Assembly: GCA_019417975.1 (NCBI GenBank)
Contig: DYCT01000059.1
Span: 1-9,525 of the forward strand
Length of the DNA stretch: 9,525 nucleotides
From: Bacteroides sp.
GTDB taxonomy: Bacteria > Bacteroidota > Bacteroidia > Bacteroidales > Bacteroidaceae
Reading direction: 5' to 3'
The translations under genes and the position numbers were made by a program. Below, one piece after another: positions 1 through 7,088 of this stretch. Under the pieces are notes generated by a model. That model ran no database searches. It had not been told where the DNA came from and worked only from the letters and a program-made list of their open reading frames with translations. The stretch's first letter is position 1; every line of letters starts with the position of its first letter.

Positions 1-183
1 ATCCTATAGGGCTCTAAAACAAGGAGTTAAAAAATGACCTTTTCCACATCTTTTTAATGCTTCCAAACCCCGGCATTTGCAACCTAAAATACATCACAAA
101 AACCGCCCTTACACCTTATTTATATAGGAGACGCAAAACACGAAGATTCACCCAGTAGTCCCTTACATTTCCAATTAAATCTG

Positions 184-191
184 TATCTTTG
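184..191 (+). promoter_or_regulatory. Bacteroides-type -7 promoter element for the wzi unit
   Basis: TATCTTTG is a full match to the Bacteroides sigma-ABfr -7 consensus TAnnTTTG. It lies 22 bases before the ATG at 214, so transcription would begin near 197-200 and leave a very short leader. The matching -33 region is poor (TTAC near 163 instead of TTTG). The region from 1 to 183 shows no recognisable gene; it contains only tiny open frames and AT-rich sequence. The assignment rests on the consensus match and its position directly before an operon. Confidence 0.65.
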
Positions 192-213
192 TGCCAAACA
201 ATTTGATACACTT

Positions 214-1686
214 ATGCATCTGAAAAAACTCAGCCTGTTGGGACTCTTGTTCTGCCTGCCCTTGACGGCACTACAAGCCCAATTCGTAAAAGGAATGTAT
301 TACGCGGTCGAAGCTAACACCGGCTTTAGCGGAGGAAAACACACACCGCTATGGCTCAACGCAAACCGCTACGGACTTTCGTCGGTCGAAAAAAACAATG
401 GTTACTTACGCGCCGGCATTTTCCGCCCTTACGACGAAAATCCATTTTCATACCGCTTCGGAGTGGATTTGGCAGCTGCCTACCGCTTCACTTCTCCTTT
501 TGTAATCCATCAGGCTTACTTCGACCTCCATTATCATTGGGCTGAACTAAGCATCGGTAGCAAAGAACGATTGATGGAAATGAAAAACCAAGAACTCAGC
601 AGCGGAGGCATGACTTTCTCGAACAATGCCCGCCCCATCCCACAAGCACGCATCGGCATCCCCGAATATCTGGCATTGGACAAGAAAAAAATATTCTCCA
701 TCAAAGGGTACATCGCCTACGGCATGTTTACTGACGACAATTGGCAAACGGATTTTATCGGCTCCAAAGATTACAAACATACCAAAAACGTACTCTATCA
801 CTCGAAAGCGCTCTTTGCCAAGATAGGTAACGAAGCGCGATTCCCACTCGTCTTCGAAGGCGGACTGCAAATGGAGACACAGTTTGGCGGAAAATCGTTC
901 CAAAATGGGACAACAACCCGTATGCCACACGGACCAAAAGCTTTCTTCAAAGCGTTTATCCCTTCGACAGGAGATTCTGAAACACCTTTAGGCGAACAGA
1001 GCAATATCTATGGTAACCATTTGGGTAGTTGGATGTTTTCTTTATCATATAAATTTCCCCAATGGAAAATCCGTGCCTACTACGACCATTTCTTCGAAGA
1101 CCAGTCGATGATGTTTGGTGAATATGGTTGGAAAGACTGTCTGGCTGGAGTGGAAATCACATTGCCCCAAAACAGAATTGTGGAGTCCGTGGTCTACGAA
1201 TATATAGGCACACGCGACCAGTCTGGTCCGATTTTCCACGATAGCACCCCTGTATTCCCCGACCAAATCAGCGCGATAGACGATTATTACAACCACTCCA
1301 TCTATACCGGATGGCAACACTGGGGAATGAGTATCGGAAACCCACTAATTGTTTCTCCCTTATATACCGACAATGGCCTCATCATCTTCAAAAGCAACCG
1401 CATGAAAGCTCATCATCTGGGTGTGTCGGGACGACCAAGCAACGAATGGAAATACCGTGCTCTGCTCAGCTATGCACGCCACTGGGGTACTTACTTCGAC
1501 CCGCTACCCGAACAGCAGAAAAACATCAATGTGCTGGCAGAGGTCACTTATTCGCCTCAGCGGAAACTTTCGGGATGGCAGTTCACCCTCTCGGCAGCAG
1601 CCGATGGCGGAAAACTGATAGGCAAAAGTGCAGGAGCGATGCTCACTGTACGCAAAGAAGGATTACTCAGTAAAAAAACATATTAA
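214..1686 (+). CDS. Capsule assembly Wzi family outer-membrane protein
   Basis: The 490-residue product starts with a clear Sec signal peptide (KK at 4-5, a hydrophobic stretch to about residue 20, likely cleavage after A22). The family signature TPLWLNANRYG lies at residues 44-54, just after the mature N-terminus. The rest is rich in alternating aromatic and polar residues, as expected of an outer-membrane beta-barrel, and near the C-terminus SNRMKAHHLG is another stretch typical of the family. Wzi is known from group 1 capsules as a barrel lectin that holds capsule polysaccharide on the cell surface; its exact role in Bacteroides is less settled. The ATG at 214 follows a good Bacteroides promoter box by 22 bases and gives the complete signal peptide. 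It shares a transcription unit with the lipoprotein that starts 6 bases after its stop, and the unit converges on the capsule biosynthesis operon. The gene is full length with no sign of damage. Confidence 0.9.
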   Translation: MHLKKLSLLGLLFCLPLTALQAQFVKGMYYAVEANTGFSGGKHTPLWLNANRYGLSSVEKNNGYLRAGIFRPYDENPFSYRFGVDLAAAYRFTSPFVIHQAYFDLHYHWAELSIGSKERLMEMKNQELSSGGMTFSNNARPIPQARIGIPEYLALDKKKIFSIKGYIAYGMFTDDNWQTDFIGSKDYKHTKNVLYHSKALFAKIGNEARFPLVFEGGLQMETQFGGKSFQNGTTTRMPHGPKAFFKAFIPSTGDSETPLGEQSNIYGNHLGSWMFSLSYKFPQWKIRAYYDHFFEDQSMMFGEYGWKDCLAGVEITLPQNRIVESVVYEYIGTRDQSGPIFHDSTPVFPDQISAIDDYYNHSIYTGWQHWGMSIGNPLIVSPLYTDNGLIIFKSNRMKAHHLGVSGRPSNEWKYRALLSYARHWGTYFDPLPEQQKNINVLAEVTYSPQRKLSGWQFTLSAAADGGKLIGKSAGAMLTVRKEGLLSKKTY

Positions 1687-1692
1687 CCGATT

Positions 1693-2130
1693 ATGAAAAG
1701 AAACTTTATCTACATAGCGTTGCTGTTGTTGGTCCTTACCTCGTGCGAAAAGCTACCCATCAACGGTCGTCTGGACGGCATGTGGAAGCTGCAAGAACTG
1801 ACCGACAACCAAATGAATACCACTCGTCCCGATGGGATATTCTACAGCATCCAGCTCAACCTTATCAAACTGAGTAAGATAGAAAACAGCTGCACTCCGG
1901 AAAAGACCAACGAACTTTACTTAGGACGTTTTCTGTATACGCCCGACTCGCTTATTCTCTCCGGATTTCATACATGGATATACCGCGAAGAAGAGATACC
2001 TGCCACTGCCGAACAGCTTGCTCCGTTTGGCTTTTCGGGGACAAGCGCCCGCTTTGGCATTGAGAAATTAACAGGAAACAAAATGATTTTGCAATCGACA
2101 GACCACCGACTGGTCTTTGAGAAGTTCTAA
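1693..2130 (+). CDS. Small lipocalin-like lipoprotein
   Basis: The 145-residue protein has a lipoprotein signal peptide: K2-R3, a hydrophobic run of L/I/V/A, then the lipobox LTSC ending in C18, which would be lipidated. After the cysteine come E19-K20, so export beyond the inner membrane is plausible. The mature part begins with a short segment ending in GRLDGMWKLQEL and finishes with LVFEKF, the pattern of small Bacteroidales lipocalin-like domains (an eight-strand beta-barrel starting with a G-x-W motif). No catalytic motif is visible. The gene starts 6 bases after wzi and is almost certainly cotranscribed with it, so a role at the outer membrane alongside Wzi is a reasonable inference but is not shown by the sequence. 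The fold assignment is moderate; the lipoprotein call is strong. Confidence 0.8.
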   Translation: MKRNFIYIALLLLVLTSCEKLPINGRLDGMWKLQELTDNQMNTTRPDGIFYSIQLNLIKLSKIENSCTPEKTNELYLGRFLYTPDSLILSGFHTWIYREEEIPATAEQLAPFGFSGTSARFGIEKLTGNKMILQSTDHRLVFEKF

Positions 2131-2165
2131 ACTCAGAGTCGCGCAAGCTACTTGAAAAGGAATAG

Positions 2166-2213
2166 AAAAAGGCGGTTGCAGAATAAAGGAGCAACTCTTA
2201 TTCCACAATCGCC
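2166..2213 (-). terminator. Intrinsic terminator of the capsule operon, overlapping the sugar-transferase stop codon
   Basis: Read on the - strand, GGCGATTGTGGAATAA (2213-2198) pairs with TTATTCTGCAACCGCC (2186-2171). This is a 16-position stem with one A/C mismatch and two G-U wobbles, around an 11-base loop that could itself pair GAG/CTC. The stem is followed at once by TTTTT (2170-2166). The 5' arm is the last coding stretch of the sugar transferase and includes its TAA stop at 2198-2200. On the + strand the hairpin is followed by only a weak T-rich run (TTGAATGTTTT), so it may also partly stop transcripts from the convergent lipoprotein unit. Confidence 0.8.
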
Positions 2214-2785
2214 TTGAATGTTTTAAATATCAGCTTGATGTCATTCAGAAATGAATGCGAATGTACATACTCCAGATTGATGCGTAGTTTATCGGGCATC
2301 ACTACCTCAATGTAATACTTTTCGGGGTCATCCACTTGCGCCAACAGCTCATTTTCATTCCGATAACAAATAGAAGCCATATCGGTAATGCCCGGACGGA
2401 CGGTCAACACCTCCATTTGCTCCGGGGTGTACATATCCACATACTTACGCACTTCGGGTCTCGGCCCTACCAGGCTCATATCTCCTCGGAAAACATTTAT
2501 CAGCTGTGGCAGCTCATCGAATTTATACTTGCGAATGTAATAGCCCGACCGGGTGACACGCGAATCGCGACCTCCCACGGTTATCAACCCCTTCTTGTCG
2601 GCCCCTACTCGCATTGAGCGAAACTTATACAAATAGAAATCCTTGTTGCCCCGCCCTACTCGCACTTGTTTATAAAATACCGGTCCTTTCGAGTCCAGCT
2701 TAATCCACACGGCTAATATCAAGAACAAGGGAGACAGAACAATCAATCCTATCCCACTTGCCAGCATATCGAACAGTCGTTTCAT
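2198..2785 (-). CDS. Initiating sugar transferase (WcfS/PglC-like phosphoglycosyltransferase)
   Basis: The 195-residue protein is a small monotopic phosphoglycosyltransferase of the bacterial sugar transferase family. It would move a sugar-1-phosphate from a UDP-sugar to undecaprenyl phosphate at the inner membrane, the first step of repeat-unit synthesis. Visible marks are K2-R3 before a re-entrant hydrophobic helix (residues 4-28) with the helix-breaking S18-P19, the KFR segment at 54-56, the catalytic D90-E91 dyad in KFDELPQ, and GPRPE at 107-111. It lacks the extra N-terminal membrane domain of WbaP/WcaJ, so it resembles PglC and B. fragilis WcfS, which is also about 195 residues. WcfS is known to transfer AADGal made by the adjacent WcfR; the same gene pairing here suggests the same substrate, though this is inference. 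Its ATG overlaps the upstream TGA by one base (TGATG), so translation is probably coupled. It is the last gene of the operon. Confidence 0.93.
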   Translation of the reverse strand: MKRLFDMLASGIGLIVLSPLFLILAVWIKLDSKGPVFYKQVRVGRGNKDFYLYKFRSMRVGADKKGLITVGGRDSRVTRSGYYIRKYKFDELPQLINVFRGDMSLVGPRPEVRKYVDMYTPEQMEVLTVRPGITDMASICYRNENELLAQVDDPEKYYIEVVMPDKLRINLEYVHSHSFLNDIKLIFKTFKAIVE

Positions 2786-4002
2786 CAGCTTCCAAACACT
2801 TTAGTATACGCTGCTTTCACAGCCTCAATAACTTGGTGAGCCATCTCGTCTGTCAGCTGCGGATAAATAGGTAACGAAATCTCACAAGCATAGTTCGCAT
2901 ACGCCTGCGGATAAGCCTCTATCGAATAGCCCATATTTTTGAAGAAAGAAAGCATCGGCATCGGGATGAAGTGAACGTTGACAGCCACCTCTTCTTCGGC
3001 AATAGCCTCAATCATCGCATCGCGCTGTGCTTCGGTACAGTCCTTAATACGCAACGCATAGATATGATAGGAACTTTCTTTTCCGTCCACACACGATGGA
3101 GGAAGAATGGCCCAATCGCAAGAGCCCAATGCTTCCGAATAGGTTTGAAAGACGCGCTTACGTTCCTGCAACAGTTTCGGATACTCCCGAATTTGTGCCA
3201 ACCCGATAGCTGCATTTACATCGGCCATATTAATCTTCATACCAAATCCGACAATATCGTAACGCCATCCACCGGCCTTTGATTTAGAGAAAGCATCTTT
3301 GGTCTGGCAGTTTAAGCTCATCATGCGCAATTCGGCATAAAGTTCTTCATTGTCGAACGGCTTCGGCAGATTCAAACAGATAGCACCTCCCTCGGCAGTC
3401 GTCACATTCTTCACCGCATGCAGTGAGAAAATAGCGACATCTGTTTCACAACCGGTTCGTTTCTCTGCACTGTAACGTGCACCCAACGAATGAGCAGCAT
3501 CGTTCAAAACCAAAATACGCCCTAACTTCTCCTGTACCGGTGACGACGGAACAAACATATTTTTTATCTCCGGTTCTTGCACCAATGCCATAATACGGTC
3601 GTAATCGCAAGGGAAGCCGGCAATATCTACCGGAATAATCGCTTTCGTACGAGGTGTGATAGCCTTACGAATAGCTTCAACCGAAATATTGAAATCAGTA
3701 CCAGAATCCACCATCACGGGTTTTGCTCCGGCATGAAGCACCGCCAATGCTGTAGCACTGTATGTATAAGCCGGTACAATCACTTCGTCATCTGCATTCA
3801 CTCCCATCCAACGAAGCATCATAATCGCGCCCGAAGTCCATGAATTGACACAAAGCACCGACCGTGCTCCGGAGAAAAGCTTTATTTCTTCCTCCAACGC
3901 CTTCACTTTCGGACCGGTTGTAATCCAACCAGACTTTAACGAATCTACAACCTCATCAATAACCGCCTCATCTATATAAGGTGGAGAAAATGGTATTTTC
4001 AT
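2785..4002 (-). CDS. DegT/DnrJ/EryC1/StrS sugar aminotransferase (WcfR-like)
   Basis: The 405-residue PLP enzyme begins IPFSPPYID and has SLKSGWITTGPKV at 21-33, the standard N-terminus of nucleotide-sugar aminotransferases. D168 in NDAAHS should contact the PLP ring nitrogen, and K198 in SLHAVKNVTTAEGG is the expected Schiff-base lysine. The C-terminus (NVHFIPMPML, then SLPIYPQLT) is also typical, so the protein looks complete and active. The family moves an amino group from glutamate to a 4-keto (or 3-keto) UDP-sugar. In the B. fragilis PSA locus the WcfR/WcfS pair makes UDP-2-acetamido-4-amino-2,4,6-trideoxygalactose and loads it on the lipid carrier. Here the gene overlaps the sugar transferase by one base in the same order, which supports that role. 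The required 4,6-dehydratase is not in the window. A 118-base gap upstream with a possible promoter suggests it may be partly independent of the preceding genes. Confidence 0.92.
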   Translation of the reverse strand: MKIPFSPPYIDEAVIDEVVDSLKSGWITTGPKVKALEEEIKLFSGARSVLCVNSWTSGAIMMLRWMGVNADDEVIVPAYTYSATALAVLHAGAKPVMVDSGTDFNISVEAIRKAITPRTKAIIPVDIAGFPCDYDRIMALVQEPEIKNMFVPSSPVQEKLGRILVLNDAAHSLGARYSAEKRTGCETDVAIFSLHAVKNVTTAEGGAICLNLPKPFDNEELYAELRMMSLNCQTKDAFSKSKAGGWRYDIVGFGMKINMADVNAAIGLAQIREYPKLLQERKRVFQTYSEALGSCDWAILPPSCVDGKESSYHIYALRIKDCTEAQRDAMIEAIAEEEVAVNVHFIPMPMLSFFKNMGYSIEAYPQAYANYACEISLPIYPQLTDEMAHQVIEAVKAAYTKVFGS

Positions 4003-4049
4003 AACCCTAATCTAATTAATTCTATATAACAACAGGCTAGTAAGCTCTG

Positions 4050-4057
4050 CAAAATTA
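4050..4057 (-). promoter_or_regulatory. Possible internal promoter box before the aminotransferase gene
   Basis: On the - strand TAATTTTG matches the Bacteroides -7 consensus TAnnTTTG and lies 47 bases before the aminotransferase ATG. It sits in the only sizeable gap (118 bases) of the - strand operon. No convincing -33 TTTG is present at the usual 19-21 base distance and the region is AT-rich, so a chance match is quite possible. Confidence 0.3.
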
Positions 4058-4089
4058 TCACAAATTATTTTTATTTCCTACTATATCAT

Positions 4090-4120
4090 CCAAGTTTTCG
4101 ATTTCACAAAAGCAACTTGG
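4090..4120 (-). other. Hairpin directly after the GT2 stop codon
   Basis: CCAAGTT (4120-4114 on the - strand) and AACTTGG (4096-4090) form a perfect 7-base inverted repeat with a 17-base loop, starting at the base after the GT2 TAG stop. There is no T-run after it, so it is not a standard intrinsic terminator. It could stabilise the 3' end of the upstream message or weaken readthrough into the aminotransferase gene. Confidence 0.45.
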
Positions 4121-5146
4121 CTAACGAATCTTATCCATACGCCGCTTCCAAAATGGGATTGATATAATTCCTTTTAATGTACCTATTCCATAAGCGAAAT
4201 GTAATGCAATGAATATAAAAGGCAATAACAGCTTATATCCATTCCATTTTCCACTGAACAAATTTGCCAAAGACATAAGCAATGTACATCCTACATACAC
4301 ACAGGTCAGCAACAGCAAAGACACTACAAAGCCAGTCAAAGCCAAAACCCCAAAAGCAATAAAGGCCAAAAGCAAAAATAACGGAGCAAAATGAAAAAGC
4401 GAAAAGCAATAAGGACAAACACTTAAGGTAAGTCCAATCCAATATCCATTAAGAAATTTCTGTTTTAACAACTTACACAAAGAGCTACGAGAATAGCGAT
4501 AGGATACGATAGAGGGTTCTAAATAAAATTTGAATCCGGCTTGTCGCATCCGGTAATGCATCTCATTATCTTCTGTCCGTGCCAAATTCTCATTATAAAA
4601 CCCGACCTTATCAAACACGCTCTTACGATAAGCAGCAAAAGCCAACGTAGATGTATACTGTGGTTTCAAACTTCTACGGAAAACAGCAAATCCTCCACCA
4701 AACATAGAATTCTCCGCTGCCAACAGCATTTGCCCCCACATCGTTTCATCGGGCTGTAAACTAATAACTCTTCCTCCACATATATTCTCTCCATGCTGAA
4801 TACAATCAACATTCTTCTGGATGAAATCTTCCGGAAGTGTCGTATGCGCATCAACCCTCAAGACAACATCTCCTGAAAGTTCTTTTAAGGCGACATTCCA
4901 TCCGCAAGGCAATGTACGCTTAGGATTCTTCGAAATAATCACATTCTTAAAAGCTGATGCTGATGCAGCAAATTCTCGCATAACAGCTTCTGTATTATCC
5001 GTCGAATTGCTATCAACCAATACTACTTCAATCAATCTATGTGGATAAGTTTGTTTCTCTAAATCTGCAAAAAGTCTTGGCAAGGTAAATTCTGCATTCA
5101 ATGCTATAACACAGAAAGAAACAACCATTTCATTCTTTTCTATCAT
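4121..5146 (-). CDS. GT2 family glycosyltransferase, ExoA-like, with C-terminal membrane helices
   Basis: The 341-residue protein has an N-terminal GT-A domain and a membrane tail. VSFCVIALNAE (9-19) is the first nucleotide-binding strand, VLVDSNSTDNT (42-52) the second, R97-V98-D99-A100-H101 the metal-binding DxH variant found in ExoA-like succinoglycan glucosyltransferases, and T191-E192-D193-N194 the acceptor-side ED motif. About three hydrophobic segments follow, near residues 247-272, 273-295 and 305-330, and the end is basic (KRRMDKIR), suggesting a cytoplasmic C-terminus. The enzyme should add a sugar to the lipid-linked repeat unit on the inner face of the inner membrane; donor and linkage cannot be read from the sequence. 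The start at 5146 was chosen as the first ATG; M7 at 5128 is a possible alternative because the domain begins right after it. It lies 40 bases after the broken epimerase gene. Confidence 0.88.
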   Translation of the reverse strand: MIEKNEMVVSFCVIALNAEFTLPRLFADLEKQTYPHRLIEVVLVDSNSTDNTEAVMREFAASASAFKNVIISKNPKRTLPCGWNVALKELSGDVVLRVDAHTTLPEDFIQKNVDCIQHGENICGGRVISLQPDETMWGQMLLAAENSMFGGGFAVFRRSLKPQYTSTLAFAAYRKSVFDKVGFYNENLARTEDNEMHYRMRQAGFKFYLEPSIVSYRYSRSSLCKLLKQKFLNGYWIGLTLSVCPYCFSLFHFAPLFLLLAFIAFGVLALTGFVVSLLLLTCVYVGCTLLMSLANLFSGKWNGYKLLLPFIFIALHFAYGIGTLKGIISIPFWKRRMDKIR

Positions 5147-5186
5147 TATGCTTATCCCTATTTTCTACACCCAACAATTATAGATA

Positions 5187-6341
5187 TCAAGCTAATTTTT
5201 CACACAAATAAGTCACAATGCGTTCACAAGCTTTTCCATCACCATACGGATTGACAGACTTACTCATCTTCAAATAACTTTCTTCGTTATCCAACAACTC
5301 AGAAACTTCTGATACGATTTTATCAAAATCTGTACCTACCAATTTCACAGTACCAGCATCCACAGCCTCAGGACGTTCCGTGGTATCGCGCATCACTAAA
5401 ACGGGCTTTCCTAAGCCAGGTGCTTCTTCCTGAATGCCACCACTATCGGTCAGTACAATAGCCGATTTCTCCATTAAATAAACAAAAGTCAAATATTCCA
5501 ACGGTTCAATAAAGAATACATTCGGATGTTCTTCATGACCAAATACTTGCTGGATAGGTCGTCTTACATTCGGATTCAGATGCATCGGATATACGAAATC
5601 AACATTCGGGTATTTCTTAGACAAAGTTTGTATAGCTGAACAGATATGCATAAATCCATCGCCGAAATTCTCTCTTCGGTGACCGGTAATAAGTACCAAC
5701 CGACGTCCATCGGACAAACGGTCGACATCGTATCCCATTGTTTTCAAACTTTGCTGGATTTCCTGATTCAGATTTGCATCAGTCTTGATGCGGTCCACCA
5801 CCATGTGCAAAGCATCGATTACCGTATTTCCAGTTACGATGATACGATTGTCTTAAATACCTTCACGCAAAAGATTATCACGACTGAGAGTAGTCGGAGA
5901 AAAATGATGAGTCGCAATACGTCCGGTAATCAATCGGTTCATTTCTTCCGGCCAAGGACTGTATATATCAAAAGTACGCAAACCTGCCTCAACATGTCCT
6001 ACAGGTATTTGCTGATAAAAAGCAGCTAAAGCAGCCGCAGTAGAAGTAGATGTATCACCATGCACCAGTACGATAGACGGCTTGACTTCCTTCAGCACAT
6101 CACGTAAGCCTAAAAGCACTTTTGAAGTCACATCATACAAATCCTGCCCTTGCTTCATAATGTTCAAGTCAAAATCGGGCACAATTCCAAACAAAGTCAG
6201 AACTTGATCTAACATTTCGCGATGCTGTCCGGTTACACATACAACCGATTCTACTCCTTGTGCCTTTTCAAGGGCTTTCACCAACGGAGCCATCTTAATG
6301 GCTTCCGGACGTGTACCAAACACACTCAAAACCTTTATCAT
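5187..6341 (-). pseudogene. wecB: UDP-N-acetylglucosamine 2-epimerase (non-hydrolysing), interrupted by an in-frame stop
   Basis: The intact enzyme would convert UDP-GlcNAc to UDP-ManNAc in the cytoplasm. From ATG 6341 there are 384 codons before the final TGA, the usual family length, but codon 163 (5855-5853) is TAA. Reading through it in the same frame gives a perfect join: LLREGI, stop, DNRIIVTGNTVIDAL. There is thus no frameshift or lost base, only one substituted codon (CAA, GAA or AAA to TAA would each need one change). All expected active-site residues remain: R11 and K16 in FGTRPEAIK, D96 in VHGDTS, E118 in GHVEAGLRT, E132 in WPEEMNR (N-terminal half), and H221 in TGHRREN plus TDSGGIQEE (C-terminal half). 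The start at 6341 forms an ATGA overlap with the preceding GT32 gene and has AAAGGAG 7 bases upstream; an in-frame ATG at 6362 is inside that gene and unneeded. As written, the product would be a 162-residue fragment lacking the C-terminal Rossmann domain. A recent mutation, suppression of the stop, or a base-call error could all explain it. Confidence 0.9.
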
Positions 6342-7084
6342 ATTTTTTCTCCTTTCAAACATCTACGTATTGCACGCAACTTATTCACAATATTTTCGCC
6401 TAAGAGTTCCAATATCTTATAACGTAAAGTGGTTCCTTCTTCCCAAGAACCGGCGAAATGATGTATGGTATATGTTTCTTCAGTTATCTTCTTCTGACTT
6501 CCACGATACTTAATATAATCGAGCGGACAGAATACTCGCTTCGGATAGAGCACCAAGTCGTTTGCTAATGTCTGCAACTGTCCGTTTCGCTTGAGTCCGT
6601 ATTTCTCGCATGTAATATTTGTGATGGAGGTGACATTGGTCGTCATATCCATCTCTCCTTTTTCATTCACAAACGGGCGATTGTCATAGTATGCCAACAA
6701 ATCTCTGAACCAAGGATGCCCTTTCTCGCCTGCCATAATGCCGGTAGAAATATCTACCTCACTCTCAAATCCACTGAAAGCTCCGTGTTCCAAAAAACGG
6801 TCGAGTGGCTTCAACACCTCTACGTCGGTATCCATATAGACACCTCCCATGGTATAAACTGCATACAAGCGCACGTAGTCCGATACAAATGCCCATTTCT
6901 TGCATTCATAAGCCTGCTTTACATACAGATTGCAATTAATATCAAAATTATCTTCGTTCCATTCTATTATCTCATATTCAGGAAGATACTTCTTCCAACT
7001 TTCATAACATTTGTTGAACAGTTCATTTTTCTGCCCTCTCCCCATCCACACGTAATGGATTATTTTAGGTATTCTCTGTTCCAT
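6338..7084 (-). CDS. GT32-type glycosyltransferase with DXD motif
   Basis: The 248-residue protein begins RIPKIIHYVWMG, the hallmark of the Gly_transf_sug (DXD sugar-binding, Och1/GT32-like) family, followed by SWKKYLPEYEIIEWNEDNFD. K63-W64-A65 and SDYVRLYAVYTMGGVYMDTDVEVL carry the rest of the core, with D85-T86-D87 as the metal and nucleotide-sugar binding motif. Near the C-terminus IHHFAGSW is the usual closing motif. No signal peptide or membrane segment is seen, so it should act in the cytoplasm on the lipid-linked capsule unit; sugar and linkage are unknown. An open frame extends upstream to 7183, but that would run into the Stealth gene; the ATG at 7084, 4 bases after the Stealth stop, begins exactly at the conserved N-terminus. 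The gene ends in an ATGA overlap with wecB, and its last codons carry the wecB ribosome binding site. Confidence 0.9.
   Translation of the reverse strand: MEQRIPKIIHYVWMGRGQKNELFNKCYESWKKYLPEYEIIEWNEDNFDINCNLYVKQAYECKKWAFVSDYVRLYAVYTMGGVYMDTDVEVLKPLDRFLEHGAFSGFESEVDISTGIMAGEKGHPWFRDLLAYYDNRPFVNEKGEMDMTTNVTSITNITCEKYGLKRNGQLQTLANDLVLYPKRVFCPLDYIKYRGSQKKITEETYTIHHFAGSWEEGTTLRYKILELLGENIVNKLRAIRRCLKGEKI
6349..6355 (-). promoter_or_regulatory. Strong ribosome binding site for wecB
   Basis: AAAGGAG lies 7 bases before the ATG at 6341, within the last codons of the GT32 gene. Strong Shine-Dalgarno sequences are not the rule in Bacteroidales, so this helps fix the wecB start at MIKVLSVFGTRPEA and not at the in-frame ATG 21 bases upstream. 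Confidence 0.7.
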
Positions 7085-7088
7085 AGCA

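Noticed and set aside
34..57. Seven-codon frame (MTFSTSF) with AAGGAG before it, upstream of wzi
   Set aside because: It lies upstream of the likely wzi transcription start and is too short to judge; there is no attenuator structure beside it.
14..94. 26-codon frame on the - strand in the region before wzi
   Set aside because: No motif, no good ribosome binding site, and a length expected by chance.
1..213. Search for invertible capsule promoter, tRNA or attachment site before wzi
   Set aside because: No long inverted repeat, cloverleaf or direct repeat was found; only an 8-base palindrome CCTATAGG at 3-10, too short to interpret.
547..930. 127-codon open frame antisense to wzi
   Set aside because: It is a shadow of a well-supported coding frame, with no recognisable motif or start signal.
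4330..4410. A-rich, repeat-like stretch (CAAAAGC-type units)
   Set aside because: On the coding strand this encodes the Phe/Leu/Ala-rich membrane segment of the GT2 protein; the pattern follows from codon use and is not a true repeat.
6342..6362. Seven-residue extension of the epimerase start
   Set aside because: It lies within the GT32 coding end; ATG 6341 has a proper ribosome binding site and an ATGA overlap.
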